Assembly (NCBI GenBank): GCA_039545355.1
Contig: BCJJ01000025.1
Coordinates: 522,820-586,819 of the forward strand
From: Trichosporon coremiiforme
Taxonomy: Eukaryota > Basidiomycota > Tremellomycetes > Trichosporonales > Trichosporonaceae
DNA length: 64,000 nt
Reading direction: 5' to 3'
A program made the position numbers and the translations under genes. Shown here piece by piece: positions 1 to 11,201 of the stretch (positions are counted from its first letter, which is position 1; each line of letters begins with the position of its first letter). The notes below the pieces were generated by a model that was not told the DNA's origin, did no database searches, and saw only the letters and a list, made by a program, of their open reading frames with translations.

Positions 1-1505
1 CCTTCGGTGAGCATGGCTCGTGTGCGCTGTCGCTAACAACAGTCAACTTCCCTGCTGTGCGCCCGAGCAAGAACACGCCTTTCGACATCTACTCCAGAGA
101 TGACGATCCGTCATCGTCTGCTATCACGAAGCAGCACACCCTGATCGCTGGCGAGACCGAGGATGTCGAATACTTCTCCACGAACCGGGATCGGTACCAG
201 GCCGGTGAAGGTCACGACTGCCAGTGAGTCCAAACAGCGTTTATTTGCCGGGTGCACTAATGCTTTACAGGTATGTTCCTGCGGTCTATGACCCTTCGAC
301 CAAGACGCTGCACGTCCATCCCACCACGCCCCTCTACCTCCTTGCTCATCGTGTGAAGCGCATGCGCGAGGCGCCTCTGTCGGAGACGCAGAGGTCAGAG
401 CTGTGGAAGCAGAGGCGAAACGACCTTGGAGAGACATTCGGTACGCGCAAGGCCAAGTCGCAGATCAAGGCCGAGGAGAGGAACAAGGTCGACGCCAACG
501 CTATGCAGGGCGTTAAGGCGCGACTCATGGAGAGCATCGGTGTTCTGGATTCGAAGGATGATGGTGAGATAGCGAATACAGGCAATCAACTGACCTCAGC
601 TGCGACTGCCCCATCGGAGCTTATCCCCGTTCCCGACCTGGAGACCAAGGATGTCACGAAGGCGTACCCGCGGGAGTCGATTATTCCGGACAACCAGTGG
701 GCCTCGATCGACGTCCGACCGCTTATTACCGCCGAGGACAGGGAGCGTGTCAAGCTGCTGCCGTACGCGCGCAGCCGCTGGGTCGAGGACAAGCTGCGGT
801 ACGCTGTGCACATGCAGAGCTCGTCGGCGAAGAAGCACAACCTCAAGATGCTGTACTACCTCGCGTGCCTGCTGTCGTTCTACAAGTTCGCTGGTGGCCT
901 GCACAAGTTGAACGCCACGGAGCTGCCTGCCAAGTTCCCGGGCGTGCCTGCCCAGATCCTGAACGGCATGCTGACCACGTTCGCTGAGCAGGACGGCAAG
1001 AAGTTCAAGGTCACGGAGAAGACGGGAACGAAGCTGTTCGCGTGGATTTGTGTGTGCTTCTTGGCGCTGAACGGATGGACTATCGAGGTCGAGCGCGTCG
1101 CGCGCGAGCTTGCCAAGGAGACACCCAAGTGAGTATGTCCGCGAGGCGGTCATCGGCGATTGATATGGCTCCTCTTACGGCCATGTGAACCCGCATGGTG
1201 CCGTCGGTTTGGGGCGCAGCAGACGGCAGGTAGCCCAGGAACCGATCGAGGCTCAGTCAACCGCGGTCTCCAGACCTCTTGGACGACCGCCTCGCGCTCT
1301 TTTGTCCGCAGTGAGCATTGTGCTGACGATTTCCAGGGTTGTGGACATGTTCAAGTCGCTCGGATGCAACGTCGACCTGCCGACTCCGGCTGAGCGCGAG
1401 AAGATGGGCATCAAGGCCGCCGACGCCAACAAGTTCCGCAAGGCTACGCTCAAGGCGCCCCTCAAATTCCCCAAGACCAAGCGCAGGGGTCCCGCCAAGC
1501 GATAA
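1..1505 (+). CDS. RPA49: RNA polymerase I subunit A49 (5' partial)
   Basis: Subunit of RNA polymerase I that, with A34.5, forms the TFIIF-like module acting in rDNA initiation and elongation in the nucleolus. Exons read 1-6, 43-223, 271-1128 and 1337-1505, joined in phase, giving the C-terminal 403 residues; the start lies upstream of the window. The first part (F-P-A-V-R-P, then N-T-P-F-D) matches the A34.5-dimerising domain. The part after about residue 170 (Y-A-R-S-R-W and L-K-M-L-Y-Y-L onward) is the tandem winged-helix domain, and the protein ends in a basic K/R tail. The introns have GTGAGT donors and CTAAC or CTGAC branch sites; the first is only 36 bp. The 208-bp last intron is long for this locus, so a missed small exon there is possible. 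Family assignment is confident. Confidence 0.88.
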
Positions 1506-1838
1506 GCATCTCACCCCGATCCACCACCCATCACCCTGTCGCTCATCCCTCGGCTTACAGAGGGGCCAGCGACCTGCCTACCCAATTCATGACTCGGCCT
1601 CGGAACACCCGGACCGCGTCCATTCTGTACTCATCCCATGCAACCGGTTCATTAGAGCAGCGCACTGACTCCAGACACGCAGACAAGATCAACAATTGTA
1701 AGCTGACTATAGACTACAAGCGATTTTCAACGTTTTCGGCTTTCTGCGGGGCAGGCACAAGAACAAAAGACAATGTTTGATGGACAAGACGGAGATCCAG
1801 AAATTCGGAGGCCGGTGACAAGCGACTAGGTCTCGCGC
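1506..1838. other. Convergent 3' intergenic region
   Basis: This lies between the stop of RPA49 on the plus strand and the stop of the next gene on the minus strand, so it should hold both 3' UTRs and polyadenylation sites. No coding signal or structural RNA was seen. Confidence 0.6.
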
Positions 1839-3849
1839 TCAGCGTGAAGAGGACCTGGGCGGCCCGCGGGGCGTGATGGAGCGCGGCGGGCGGGTCGCAT
1901 AGGCAATGGGGTGGCGGTCGGCGCTCCGGTAGTCGAGCCTTGGGTCCCAGTGGCCGACAGGGGCATGGGCAACGGGGCGAGCCTCCCGCTCAGCGTAGCG
2001 GGAGTAGTACGGGTGCGCCGCGAAGTGGCGCTGGCGCTCCTCATAGACACGCTCGTACTCGCGCTCATACTGGATGATGTGCGCGCACTCTGCCATTTCA
2101 CGCTCACGCATGGCCAGCATCAGCTCACGCTCTCGGAGATGCTCGCGCTCAGCCGCCAAGTCCGCGGCAACGACGGGGTCAACCTGCGGCGAGTTGAACA
2201 GCAGCGGCGAGCGTCGCTCCCTTACCTCCCGCACTTCGCATACGTCACGCCCGCTCCGGGCGCTCGAGACGCTTGCGGGGCTCGAGTCCTCAACATCCAT
2301 CGCTTCGTCGGCAGCCTGATACTTGAACTTCTTGCTCGCTGTGCCCTCCCCAATCTGGTTCAGGACGGCCGCGCGCTCGGCGGGAGCAGGCTCCCCAGAG
2401 TGCCGCGCATGGTACTCTTTCCCGTCATCAGAGTGGAGATGGATGATACCTCCGCGTCGCATCTTCTCCGCCATGTCGGAGGAGACGAGGACGAGGTGCT
2501 TCCCCTTCATGCTGGCCGTGGGCGAGGCTAAGATGAAGCCCGTCCGCACCGGCGTCGGTGGCGCAGTCGGCGGCGCTGCATAAGGCGAGTAACGGCTGCT
2601 TTGTCAGTATCAGTCCGGAACAGTCATCATTGAGTGAGACGTCGCTGCGGGAAACTTCATGAACGCAACAAGACGCAGACCGGAAGGTGGCGCCACCCAC
2701 GGTCATGAATCCGGATCATGAATCTGGAAAGGTGGTTGACGTGACCGCTGATCTTTTCACACGGCCCTGCTGCAACAATAGACCGGAATGACCCGATGGG
2801 GCGATGGAGTCACGGAAACGTTACTCACTAGGATGTTCTAACGACAGGGCTCTGTCTGTCAGCACAATGTGCGCCACCGCTAACGGGTCGTGAAGCGGAC
2901 TATTTCCGAGAGTACTCACCACCACGCTCGCGGACATGGGCCCAGGCATCGGCAACCCATGTGCCCTGGCGTACTCATACGCTGCGGCGGGGCGGGGACC
3001 ATACGCCGGCGACAAAGGCTGAGGGTAGAGGTGCGAATAGCCAGCATGACAAGGATGTGCCGAGTGCGCCTGGGTCGATGTGGCGTAAACCTTATCGTCG
3101 AAGGGATGCGAGACATGGCGCCGCGGCGAGGGGAGCGATGTTATGAGGTGAGGCACTCTTTTGGGTTTGCGTGATTGTGAGTTCGAGACATGCGTGTGGT
3201 TCTGATGCTGGGGCTGCTGGCGGAGAACCTGCGCCGGAGACCGGAGGGGCGGAGAAGCACTCTGCGAGATGGGGCGAGCAGCTTTATCAAGATCGGGGCT
3301 GGGTGCATTAGCGGGAGGGGAAGGGGGCTCCTCTGTGAACGCCTTCCTCTCGAGAGACAGCTTCTCCATCTCAACGTCAGGCGTGGGCGGAGACTGCCTC
3401 TCGCCGGTAATGCGGGACCTCGCTGTCGAGGGTGTTACAGCTTCAGGCGTTGGTGCCCGCAACGGCTTGGGCGACGTCGGGGAGGTTGAGTTTGCAGACA
3501 TCGGGCTAGCAGTCGGCTGAAGGTCGGCCCGCCAGAACCTGTGCTTGCTTTCCTGCTCCGTCAGCATCGCCAACGCTTGAAAGTTCATCATTTCAATGTC
3601 TCTTTCCAACGGCTGCTTCCTGCTAGTTTTATGTTGAACTTGGCCGAGCCAGACAGGTAAGCCACTGGACTCGGAACCGCGGTAACAGACTTTTTCCGGG
3701 GGTTCGGACAGTGCGCCACCGTCCGCATCACTCACTCTAGCACTGTTTTCGCTTATGCGCCTGCTGAGAGGGACGGGCTCGAGCTTGATGGTCGTGTGCT
3801 CTTCCTTGCGCGGCGATGCATACTGAGCTTCGGAGTTTGGTGACGACAT
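1839..3849 (-). CDS. Hypothetical disordered protein, three exons
   Basis: I do not recognise this protein. The exons 3849-2920, 2851-2829 (23 nt) and 2595-1839 join in phase to give 569 residues. Exon 1 is rich in S, P, T and Q with many S-P sites and looks disordered. Exon 3 opens with a short ordered-looking part (residues about 330-400, containing K-H-L-V-L-V-S-S-D and H-L-H-S-D-D-G-K), then an E/R-rich helix of about 60 residues and an R/P-rich tail. The middle exon is supported by a perfect GTGAGT donor on each side and CTGAC branch sites. Phase is only preserved if this exon is included. The start is the first ATG of the long frame. The 233-bp second intron is long for this window. A regulatory or scaffold role would be a guess. 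Confidence 0.6.
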
Positions 3850-6368
3850 GTTGATGATGAACGTTCGTTCGGCGTTACGGGCGACAAAATTGAATGCGGT
3901 TGGGGAGTTAGTTCAACGGGACATCAAGGCGGTGTTCGGCAGTCACTGGTCTTAAGGGCTGTGAGGGCTGCGGTGAACTGGTGCAGTGGCAGCACAATGA
4001 GGATATCGTAAGGGTCTCGTGTATGGTCGTAGCTGACAGTGGCAATTGGCGGTCAAGAGATGTTTTGTGTGGGCTTTGTGTGCCCGAAACACAAACGGCT
4101 CTCGCTTTTATGTGGGCGATCGATTGAAAGAAACAAGCCGCCGCCGCGCGCCGGATATCTCTGCACGATACTGTCAACACGAACAAACAGGAACGATCCT
4201 GGGTCCTCGAGAACTATGCGAGACGTGCGTGCGTTTTGCTCAAGCTCAAGCCTTTGCAGCAGTGCCCGGTGCACCAACAGTGTGCCCGCAGCACGTCGGG
4301 ACGCCTCCGTTCCTTGGCCACTGGGCCCGAGAACTCCACATTCCACACCAGCTCTCAGCCAGCGGGGCGGCAGCCGGTGGCAGCAGGGCGCCGAGGGCCA
4401 CACGCCTATCAAGCATCGAATGGAGGGGACAAGTCGGACCGAGACTGGCGAGCACTTGAGAGTTAAGTGCCAGCATTGTCCACCCGATCTCGACGGCGAT
4501 GCAGATCTATTGTCGAGACCTCGAGACTCAGTGCACACAAAGCTACCGTGAAGGTGAGTAGACGTATGCAATGTGCACAACGTGTGCGCGGCAGGGGTGT
4601 CAGCAGTCTGACAGCCTTTGTGCCCCTAGTTCCGTGTCCGTGGTGCATGTTGACGGGGTCGGACCCTGGGATGGAAGGTATAAGAAAGAGCGTGCGGGCG
4701 TGTGTGTGCAACGTTGCTTATTGCCGCCAGTGGTCTCGAGCCGCCACGGTGGCCACATCAAGTGGAACCAAGCTGATGCAGGCAGGCGGTAAAAGTCGGG
4801 TGCTGTTGTTTGCTATTGTTTCGCCACGAGATAGCCCTTCTGTGAGATCATCCTCCGCAGGTAACGCTGATTGCAGCTTGTTCGCAGTCTGGTGTTGGTA
4901 GGACAATGGAGGCTTCATAGGGCTCCACTCCATCGTCTGAAGGGTTCCGGTAAGCTTACGCGACCTGCCTATGTCAGACAAAGGGACCGTGACAGGGTTC
5001 AAACAATGGGCTTGGTGGGGTGGCACGAAGGAATCTGTTGCCCACACTCACACACTCGGAAGGCATTTCTAGCGTCTTCATGCGCATTCGGAGCGGTTCG
5101 ATGGGAGCATCTGAGACCGTGATCGAGTCGAAAGCGATGTCGCCATGCACAACATTCGGACTTTGCGGTACGGTATCTCGCAAGCCAGTAGGAATTTCAG
5201 GCAGCGTCAGATCGTGGTTCTGACTGTGTCACAGAGGCATTCACATTCTTCTGTCCGCGACACAACACGTCAGCGCCTTCGGTAGCACAGGCAAACAGGC
5301 ATCAGCAAAGCCAGCGTCCGGTTGTCCCCAAGAAAAGTGCTGACGAGACCATGACACAGCACCACGGACTGCGCGGACCGTGAGTTCCATTGTCCTCACG
5401 GACACGGACGCGCAGTCCGCAGATCAGAAGGATGGCCGGGTGCGCCGTCGTCCGTTCCTTCTGCACACAGCACTGCTTCTGAGATCGAGTGCTGCCGTCG
5501 TCCAAATGACAGCAGAGGACCAGCACAACGGATGAGGCGAGGGAGGCTAAGGTACGACCACGCTCCCTTCGGCACCCTCGGCACCCCTCATGCCTCCGTT
5601 TCAGCTCGAATGTAGCCTTAGTCGACATGAAGCACTGCCTCGAGACAGCCGGAGGAAACAATGTCAATGGCGATCAGCGCACAACGTCTGACTTGAACTT
5701 TAGCATCCCTGAAACCCAAACTTCTGTGTATGTACACGCTTGTTTGATTGCCTTCGGAGCTTGAACAAGGGTGCATACAGGGCCTGACCATCCTTGCTTA
5801 CTTTCCTCTGAGCTCGCATACGCTGTCCGTCGAACAGAGACTCCTACATCCTGGAGTTACGCCTAGGTGTTCCCGGCGGCTTTCTCCGCGACTTCTCCAA
5901 GATTCCCGGGTCACCGCCTGGTACTTTCGAGTGTTACAGATGGCAACGAGACAAAAGAGCGACTTCCGACTAGGTCAGGACCTCTTTCGCAGGATCCGCA
6001 GAAGCGGAACTCATGGTTTGTCACCCTCGGACAGCCCGAGGGAGCGTTGTAGACGCCTCATCAAGCCCAGCCTGGCCCGAGCATGAGCCCCGACGCAGCC
6101 TCAACGCCACAAGCTTGGACCGCCAGCGTTCTCCCTGCTTTCTAATCACATTTCTGATTTCGATGGCAATACATTTTCGGGTTCGTAATCTGATTACAAC
6201 AACGGCTTCGTCCGCAACGCACGTGACATCGGACCACGCGACGTCTTTACGTAACTGCAAAATGTTAGATTTCGTCGACCCTCCACTTTCATGACGCTCT
6301 GCGAGTCTGGTAGGCGCAGATCTGCACACCAGCTCCCTTCTTCCACATCAACAACAACAACAAGCACC
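3850..6368. other. Gene-free interval upstream of RPC19
   Basis: About 2.5 kb between two divergent starts. The open frames on either strand are short, start mostly at non-ATG codons, and lack the G/C-ending codon bias of neighbouring genes. I saw no tRNA boxes or recognisable protein fragments. It must contain the promoters of both flanking genes and could hold a non-coding transcript. Confidence 0.5.
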
Positions 6369-7091
6369 ATGTCCTCAGAAGAGCAGCGCCAGAAGGAGGA
6401 GGCCGCCTCGCGCCGGCACGCCAAGCTCGACAACGCCGGTGTGCTCCACATGAGCACGCAGGCTGAGATCCCCGACAAGATCACCATCGTGAGTGTCCTG
6501 ACACCTCTTCTGTGTGCTGCCTTAACTCGCGTGCTGCGCCGGCATCGAGTGTGAAGCAGAACTGTTAGAAAGGTCTTGAGCAGGCGTTACAAGCGATGAC
6601 GACGGACTTGACTTTGAGCTAACAGCCAGCTTCCCGGACACGAGCCGGACTACTCGGCGTGCACGTTCTGTCTTTGGGAGGAGGACCACACGCTCGGCAA
6701 CGCGCTGCGGTGGATGATCATGAAGGAGTGAGTCTATTCTCGCACGACATCATTCAAGAATTTCAACTTTGCCCTCAAACCTAGTCCAGCTTCTCTACGA
6801 CGAGCAGAGCTAACTCTCAGCCCCGACGTCGAGTACTGCGGCTACAGTGCACCGCACCCGTCCGAGCCCAAGATCCACCTCCGCGTGCAGATGTACGAGG
6901 GTCTGTCGGCTGTGGACTGCCTGAGACGCGCGCTCTCGAACTTGCGTGACCTGTATGAGACGATCGGCGCGCAGTACGACCGCTCGCTCAAGAGCGACAA
7001 GTACGTCAAGGAGAAGGACGTCGACGTGCACCGCGTCGTGGCCGAGACGCTGCGCGAGCGCCTCGGCGAGGACATGGACGAGAGTGCATAG
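6369..7091 (+). CDS. RPC19: RNA polymerase I and III subunit AC19
   Basis: AC19 (RPAC2) is the small alpha-like subunit that pairs with AC40 to nucleate assembly of RNA polymerases I and III. Exons 6369-6488, 6630-6727 and 6821-7091 give 162 residues, typical for the family. The Rpb11-like alpha motif is clear around residues 50-72, with C-T-F, E-E-D-H-T-L-G-N and A-L-R-W-M-I-M-K. It is followed by V-E-Y-C-G-Y-S-A-P-H-P-S-E-P-K-I-H-L-R-V and a C-terminal helix typical of this dimerisation fold. The ATG sits just after an A/C-rich leader, and upstream frames are blocked. The stop lies only 51 bp from the stop of the convergent coronin gene, so the two 3' UTRs probably overlap. Confidence 0.93.
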
Positions 7092-7142
7092 AGTATGGGA
7101 GATTCATAGACACTGTATGATGTATAACAGTATTTGGCTTGA

Positions 7143-10100
7143 TTACCAATCGTCATCAGGCGGCGGCAGACCCTTCATGGGCGGCTCGTCGTCGCTGTCG
7201 CTGACATCAGCCTGTGCGCGCGCGAACAGCGCGTCCATCTCCTTCTGCTTCTTCTCCTCCTCGCTCATGACCTGGGCGGCGGGAACAAACTTCTTCTTGA
7301 CGACGGTCGGCGCAGGCGCTTTACTGAGGAGTTCCATGCCCTCGGGACGCAGGCTGATCTTCTTCGGCGGCGTGTCGTCTCCATTAATCCACTGCTCCGC
7401 GAGTGTAACGGGTGTCGGGTCCAGTGTGTCGACGTAGATATCGTCCTGGAAGAACTGGGGCTTGTTGCGGGGGATCGTGAACGTGACGTCCTCGAGTGTC
7501 TTTGCCGTGAGGCGGAGCGCACGGCCGACCTCAACCTTGCGCACGTCGCATGCCGTCTTCGGGAAGAAAGCGACGGCGAGCTGCGGCGCGGATCCAGTGA
7601 ACGCGGGCAGCTTCGCGATCGGCTCGTTCGCGCCGGGCTGGATCTCGAACGCCTGGATCGCACGCTCGCCCTTGCCCCACACGTAGAGGATGTTCGTGTC
7701 GGGGTCGTACACTGGGAAGAGGACAGAGGGGGACACATCGATGGTCGCAGAAGCGATCGTCTTGACCTCGCTGTCCGTGACCTCGTACAGGTTGATCTTG
7801 CGCATGGAGCCGCGGTTAAAACCGACTGACACGAGGTGCGCGTCGTCAATCCACGCAAGCTGGAAGAGGCGCGGCGAGTCGTGCGCCTTGCCCTTCACCA
7901 TGCCCTCCGGCTGGCGCGAGTCGAGCACGACGACCTGCGAGTTCTTGCATGAGAGCGCGACGCGGGAGCCGTTGTGCGAAATGGCAAACGTGAAGATCTG
8001 ACCAACGTCAAGTGGGACATGCAGCTGGTGCTGACCCTCGGAGATGTCGAAGAAATGCAGCGCGGGCGACTTCAGGTCATTACTCGCCACGACGACGAGA
8101 TTCCAAGCAGTAGGGTGGAACGCAACGTGCGCGATCTTGTCCATACCCGCTTTGATTGTCTGCTCGGGCTCGGGGCCAGGGCCCTCAATGCCCTCCTTCC
8201 CAACTCGCCAGACACGGAGCGCCCCATCGTCGCCGGCAAGCACCACCGTATCCTGCTCCTGGCCCGCAAAGACCGCGAAGTCGGTGAGGCCCGCGCCGCC
8301 GGACAGGAAGCCCTTGCCGCCGTCGGGGATGCGGCCCTTCTGCACAAGCGGGTGCACGCAGACGCGGCCGCCGGGGCCTTGGATCGGGAACAGCGCGAGA
8401 CGGTTTGTGATGTGCAATACGCACGAGTCCTGGTGCAGTGTCGCCACTGGGGGGATCTCGTAGTACGTCGGGTTCAGCGGCGAGCGGGCGCCCATGAACT
8501 TGCGAGACCAGGTGGGGTTGTACCGCGGCTTGTCCTCAGACTTTGGTTTCTCGCCCGGAACTACGCCGGCGAGGGTCGACTCGCGAGCACCGGGGATGCC
8601 CTTCGACGGCGGCTCGCCCGGGATGGTCCGGGACTCGGGTGCCTCCTCGAGACCAGGCAGCTTCTGGGGATGGAAGGCGTGAGCCTCGGGATTCCTCTGC
8701 GTTGTCTTGGTTTCAGACGAGGCATTCGAGGCGTCGGTCTCATTCTTCGCCTTCGATTCCGAAGCTCCCGCAGGCTCGGACATGCCAAACATGTTCGGCT
8801 TGTCACTCTTGGGTGTCTCAAACTTGAGCACCTCGCGATCCTTGCCATAGTTCATGCGAATGACCTGACCGGCCCACGGCGCGTCCTTGGCGAGCACCGT
8901 CTCGCCCCACACCTCGTATTCAGGCATGTACCGCTCGACGAACTTGTGCACCTGTTCATCGCTCATGCCCTTGCCTCCGTTGGCGGCCTTCATGTTGTGC
9001 TCCTGCTGCAGGCGCCAGTCGAACACGTAGTCATAGCTCGTCGGCTCGACCTGCACCAGCGCAGAGAATGGCGGGTACATCTTCTGCGACACCTGGACAA
9101 GGCTCTCGTTCAGGTCCGCCAGGGACTCGAGCAAGTGCTGCGTGAAGTACTTGCCGTCCTTCTTCTCGTAGCGCGCCTTCAGAGCCGACGGCGTCAGGGG
9201 CCCGAAGCCCATGGACCAGCCCTCGAGCACGAACACGTCCAGCGGCCCGTCAACCGGCACAGTCCTCTCGCTCCGATCGCCCTCACCGCCGCACAGGCTT
9301 TTGTCGAAGACGGGAAGGTCGACGTGCCCGTTGTTGTCGTTGATGTGGACGATCTTGTTCAGGACGTCAGCCGCGAGCTCCATGTCATGCGTGCCCGGCG
9401 GACCACGGCCGGCGAGCAGAGGATTGTTCGGGTGGTCCTCAGCAACCTTCTTCAGCCCGTCGTGCGTGCGGTACAGGTCGTCGAGAGACAGGACAGCAAC
9501 CTTCAGACCCTGATCCCGGAGGTGCTGCAGAAGCGCATCGCATAGCGTCGTCTTGCCGCATCCCTGGGGTCCCTGAAGACCAACCATGAGCGGTCCCTTG
9601 TGGTCCTTGACATGCTCCTTTCGGAACTGCTCCAGTCGCTCGCACACGTTGCGAACCTTGTATGAGGTCGAGGCATAGTCTTCGCCATCCCGGGGTTTCG
9701 GGAGGTCATCGGACGCAGCGGGGGCACTGGACGACGGCTTAGCGGCAGGTTTAGCCGGGGTGGGGGAAGAGGAGGTGGCAGCTGGGGCAGCGGCGGCAGC
9801 AGGTGCAGGCGAAAACTTCTTCTCAGGCTCCGGCGATGGTTCCGGCGAAACAGCAGTAGCCTCAGAGTTCGGGTCGGGCTTGGCCACGTTCTGCGATGGC
9901 TCCTGGGGAGGCTGGACGTTGGACTTCGTCGTGGACGTCCGGGGCGCGGGTGCGTACGAAGCTACACTTTTCTCCCACTCTCCCCTCCTCGTCGGGTCAA
10001 GTGACACGGGCAGAGGCTTGTTGTCGCCCCCATCGAACCAAGCCTTCGCCTCCTGCTCGGGCACACCACCAACAACGTCAGGGTACAGGTCGGCGTGATA

Positions 10101-11201
10101 GTCGATGAGCTGGCGGCGGGGCACGTTGATATGAACGGGCATGAGGGTCTCGCCATCCTTGTCCACGACCGGCAAGAGAATGCTGGCCACACGCGCCTCC
10201 ATCACGGGCAGCGTCGACCAGTGCGCGGCGGCCAGCGAGCCCGAGCACACGGCGTATTGCAGCGGATGCGTGACCTCCTGGTATCCCTGAGGTCCAGAGA
10301 GCTCGATCTGGCGGAGGGTCATATCGCCCCTTCCGACGAGGTAAACGATGCGCCTCTCCTCGTCCACGAGGGGCGAAAGGGGTCCCTGGCTGTTGTCCAC
10401 ACTTGCGGTGAAGACCGTGCTAAGGTCGGGCTTGAAGAGCGAGTACTGCCTAGCTCGCGTGCGCGAGAACGACGTCACGAACACCTCGTCGCCCGCCCAC
10501 GCAACGCGCACCGGCTTGAGCGCCTGGAGTACCGTCGCAAGGTCGCGCTTCGTGATCGGGTCGGCGCCAGCGCGGGGGTCCCACACGTACAACTGCCCCT
10601 TCTTGCTGATACCGGCAACAAGCCGCCCGTCGCTCTTCCAGGCCGCCGACCACAGCGGCTGGTTGTCCGGGACGTTCAGCTTGATCATAGCCTCACCGGC
10701 GTGGAGGTCGTAGATCTCGACGGCGCTCGAGCATGCGAGGGCAATGCCGCGAGTCGTGGGGTGCAGTGCGATCGAGGTCACGCGCGCGGGCGCCATGAAG
10801 CTGGATTGCTGCTCCGGAGCCTCCAATCCCCCGACGGTCAGATAGGCAACCTGTATGTCAGTTCCACCTACTTCTTCCAAACTCACCGTTCCGTCCGTCC
10901 CGGCGACAACCATATCACCCCCCTCTAGGCGGGAGAGGTCCCAGTCGGCCACCGCGCCAAGCTTGCCCTGCCACGCTTCTCCCTCCTTGTCGCCGACGGC
11001 ATCGTACTTTCGAATGCTCACGTCGCCGGACGGAGTCACAGTCACGACATGCTCGCGGTTCGTCTTGACCACAGAACTGTAGGCGACTGTGTTCTGGGGT
11101 GCGTCACTAGCGCTGGGCAAGTGAGTGCGGTACCAGTGGTCTCGTGCCGGAACGGCCGGGACCGCGTTGCGGAACTTGGTCGCTCCGAACTGCTGCCGCA
11201 T
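7143..11201 (-). CDS. Coronin-7-like protein with inserted TDA10/glycerate-kinase domain
   Basis: A single 4.06-kb exon encoding 1,352 residues from the ATG at 11201; the open frame continues upstream only to a GTG, so this ATG was chosen. Residues about 1-400 form a WD40 propeller with the coronin N-terminal signature (Q-F-G-A-T-K-F-R-N). A disordered P/A-rich linker follows. Residues about 505-795 are a complete P-loop kinase of the yeast Tda10 (YGR205W)/D-glycerate 3-kinase family: G-P-Q-G-C-G-K-T-T near residue 543, then S-L-D-D-L-Y, G-R-G-P-P-G-T-H-D-M and V-L-E-G-W-S-M-G-F. Residues about 890-1270 are a second coronin-type propeller. The tail is acidic and ends D-D-D-W, like the actin/Arp2/3-binding acidic end of coronin-7. 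Double-propeller coronins act in actin and Golgi traffic. The kinase insertion between the propellers is the odd feature and its substrate is unknown. Confidence 0.8.
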   Translation of the reverse strand: MRQQFGATKFRNAVPAVPARDHWYRTHLPSASDAPQNTVAYSSVVKTNREHVVTVTPSGDVSIRKYDAVGDKEGEAWQGKLGAVADWDLSRLEGGDMVVAGTDGTVSLEEVGGTDIQVAYLTVGGLEAPEQQSSFMAPARVTSIALHPTTRGIALACSSAVEIYDLHAGEAMIKLNVPDNQPLWSAAWKSDGRLVAGISKKGQLYVWDPRAGADPITKRDLATVLQALKPVRVAWAGDEVFVTSFSRTRARQYSLFKPDLSTVFTASVDNSQGPLSPLVDEERRIVYLVGRGDMTLRQIELSGPQGYQEVTHPLQYAVCSGSLAAAHWSTLPVMEARVASILLPVVDKDGETLMPVHINVPRRQLIDYHADLYPDVVGGVPEQEAKAWFDGGDNKPLPVSLDPTRRGEWEKSVASYAPAPRTSTTKSNVQPPQEPSQNVAKPDPNSEATAVSPEPSPEPEKKFSPAPAAAAAPAATSSSPTPAKPAAKPSSSAPAASDDLPKPRDGEDYASTSYKVRNVCERLEQFRKEHVKDHKGPLMVGLQGPQGCGKTTLCDALLQHLRDQGLKVAVLSLDDLYRTHDGLKKVAEDHPNNPLLAGRGPPGTHDMELAADVLNKIVHINDNNGHVDLPVFDKSLCGGEGDRSERTVPVDGPLDVFVLEGWSMGFGPLTPSALKARYEKKDGKYFTQHLLESLADLNESLVQVSQKMYPPFSALVQVEPTSYDYVFDWRLQQEHNMKAANGGKGMSDEQVHKFVERYMPEYEVWGETVLAKDAPWAGQVIRMNYGKDREVLKFETPKSDKPNMFGMSEPAGASESKAKNETDASNASSETKTTQRNPEAHAFHPQKLPGLEEAPESRTIPGEPPSKGIPGARESTLAGVVPGEKPKSEDKPRYNPTWSRKFMGARSPLNPTYYEIPPVATLHQDSCVLHITNRLALFPIQGPGGRVCVHPLVQKGRIPDGGKGFLSGGAGLTDFAVFAGQEQDTVVLAGDDGALRVWRVGKEGIEGPGPEPEQTIKAGMDKIAHVAFHPTAWNLVVVASNDLKSPALHFFDISEGQHQLHVPLDVGQIFTFAISHNGSRVALSCKNSQVVVLDSRQPEGMVKGKAHDSPRLFQLAWIDDAHLVSVGFNRGSMRKINLYEVTDSEVKTIASATIDVSPSVLFPVYDPDTNILYVWGKGERAIQAFEIQPGANEPIAKLPAFTGSAPQLAVAFFPKTACDVRKVEVGRALRLTAKTLEDVTFTIPRNKPQFFQDDIYVDTLDPTPVTLAEQWINGDDTPPKKISLRPEGMELLSKAPAPTVVKKKFVPAAQVMSEEEKKQKEMDALFARAQADVSDSDDEPPMKGLPPPDDDW

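Noticed and set aside
4985..5020. GGTTCAAAC resembling a tRNA B-box
   Set aside because: No acceptor, D-arm or anticodon stem could be folded around it.
7974..9545. 523-codon open frame on the plus strand
   Set aside because: Antisense to the coronin-kinase gene, R/L/H-rich shadow translation, and no recognised motif.
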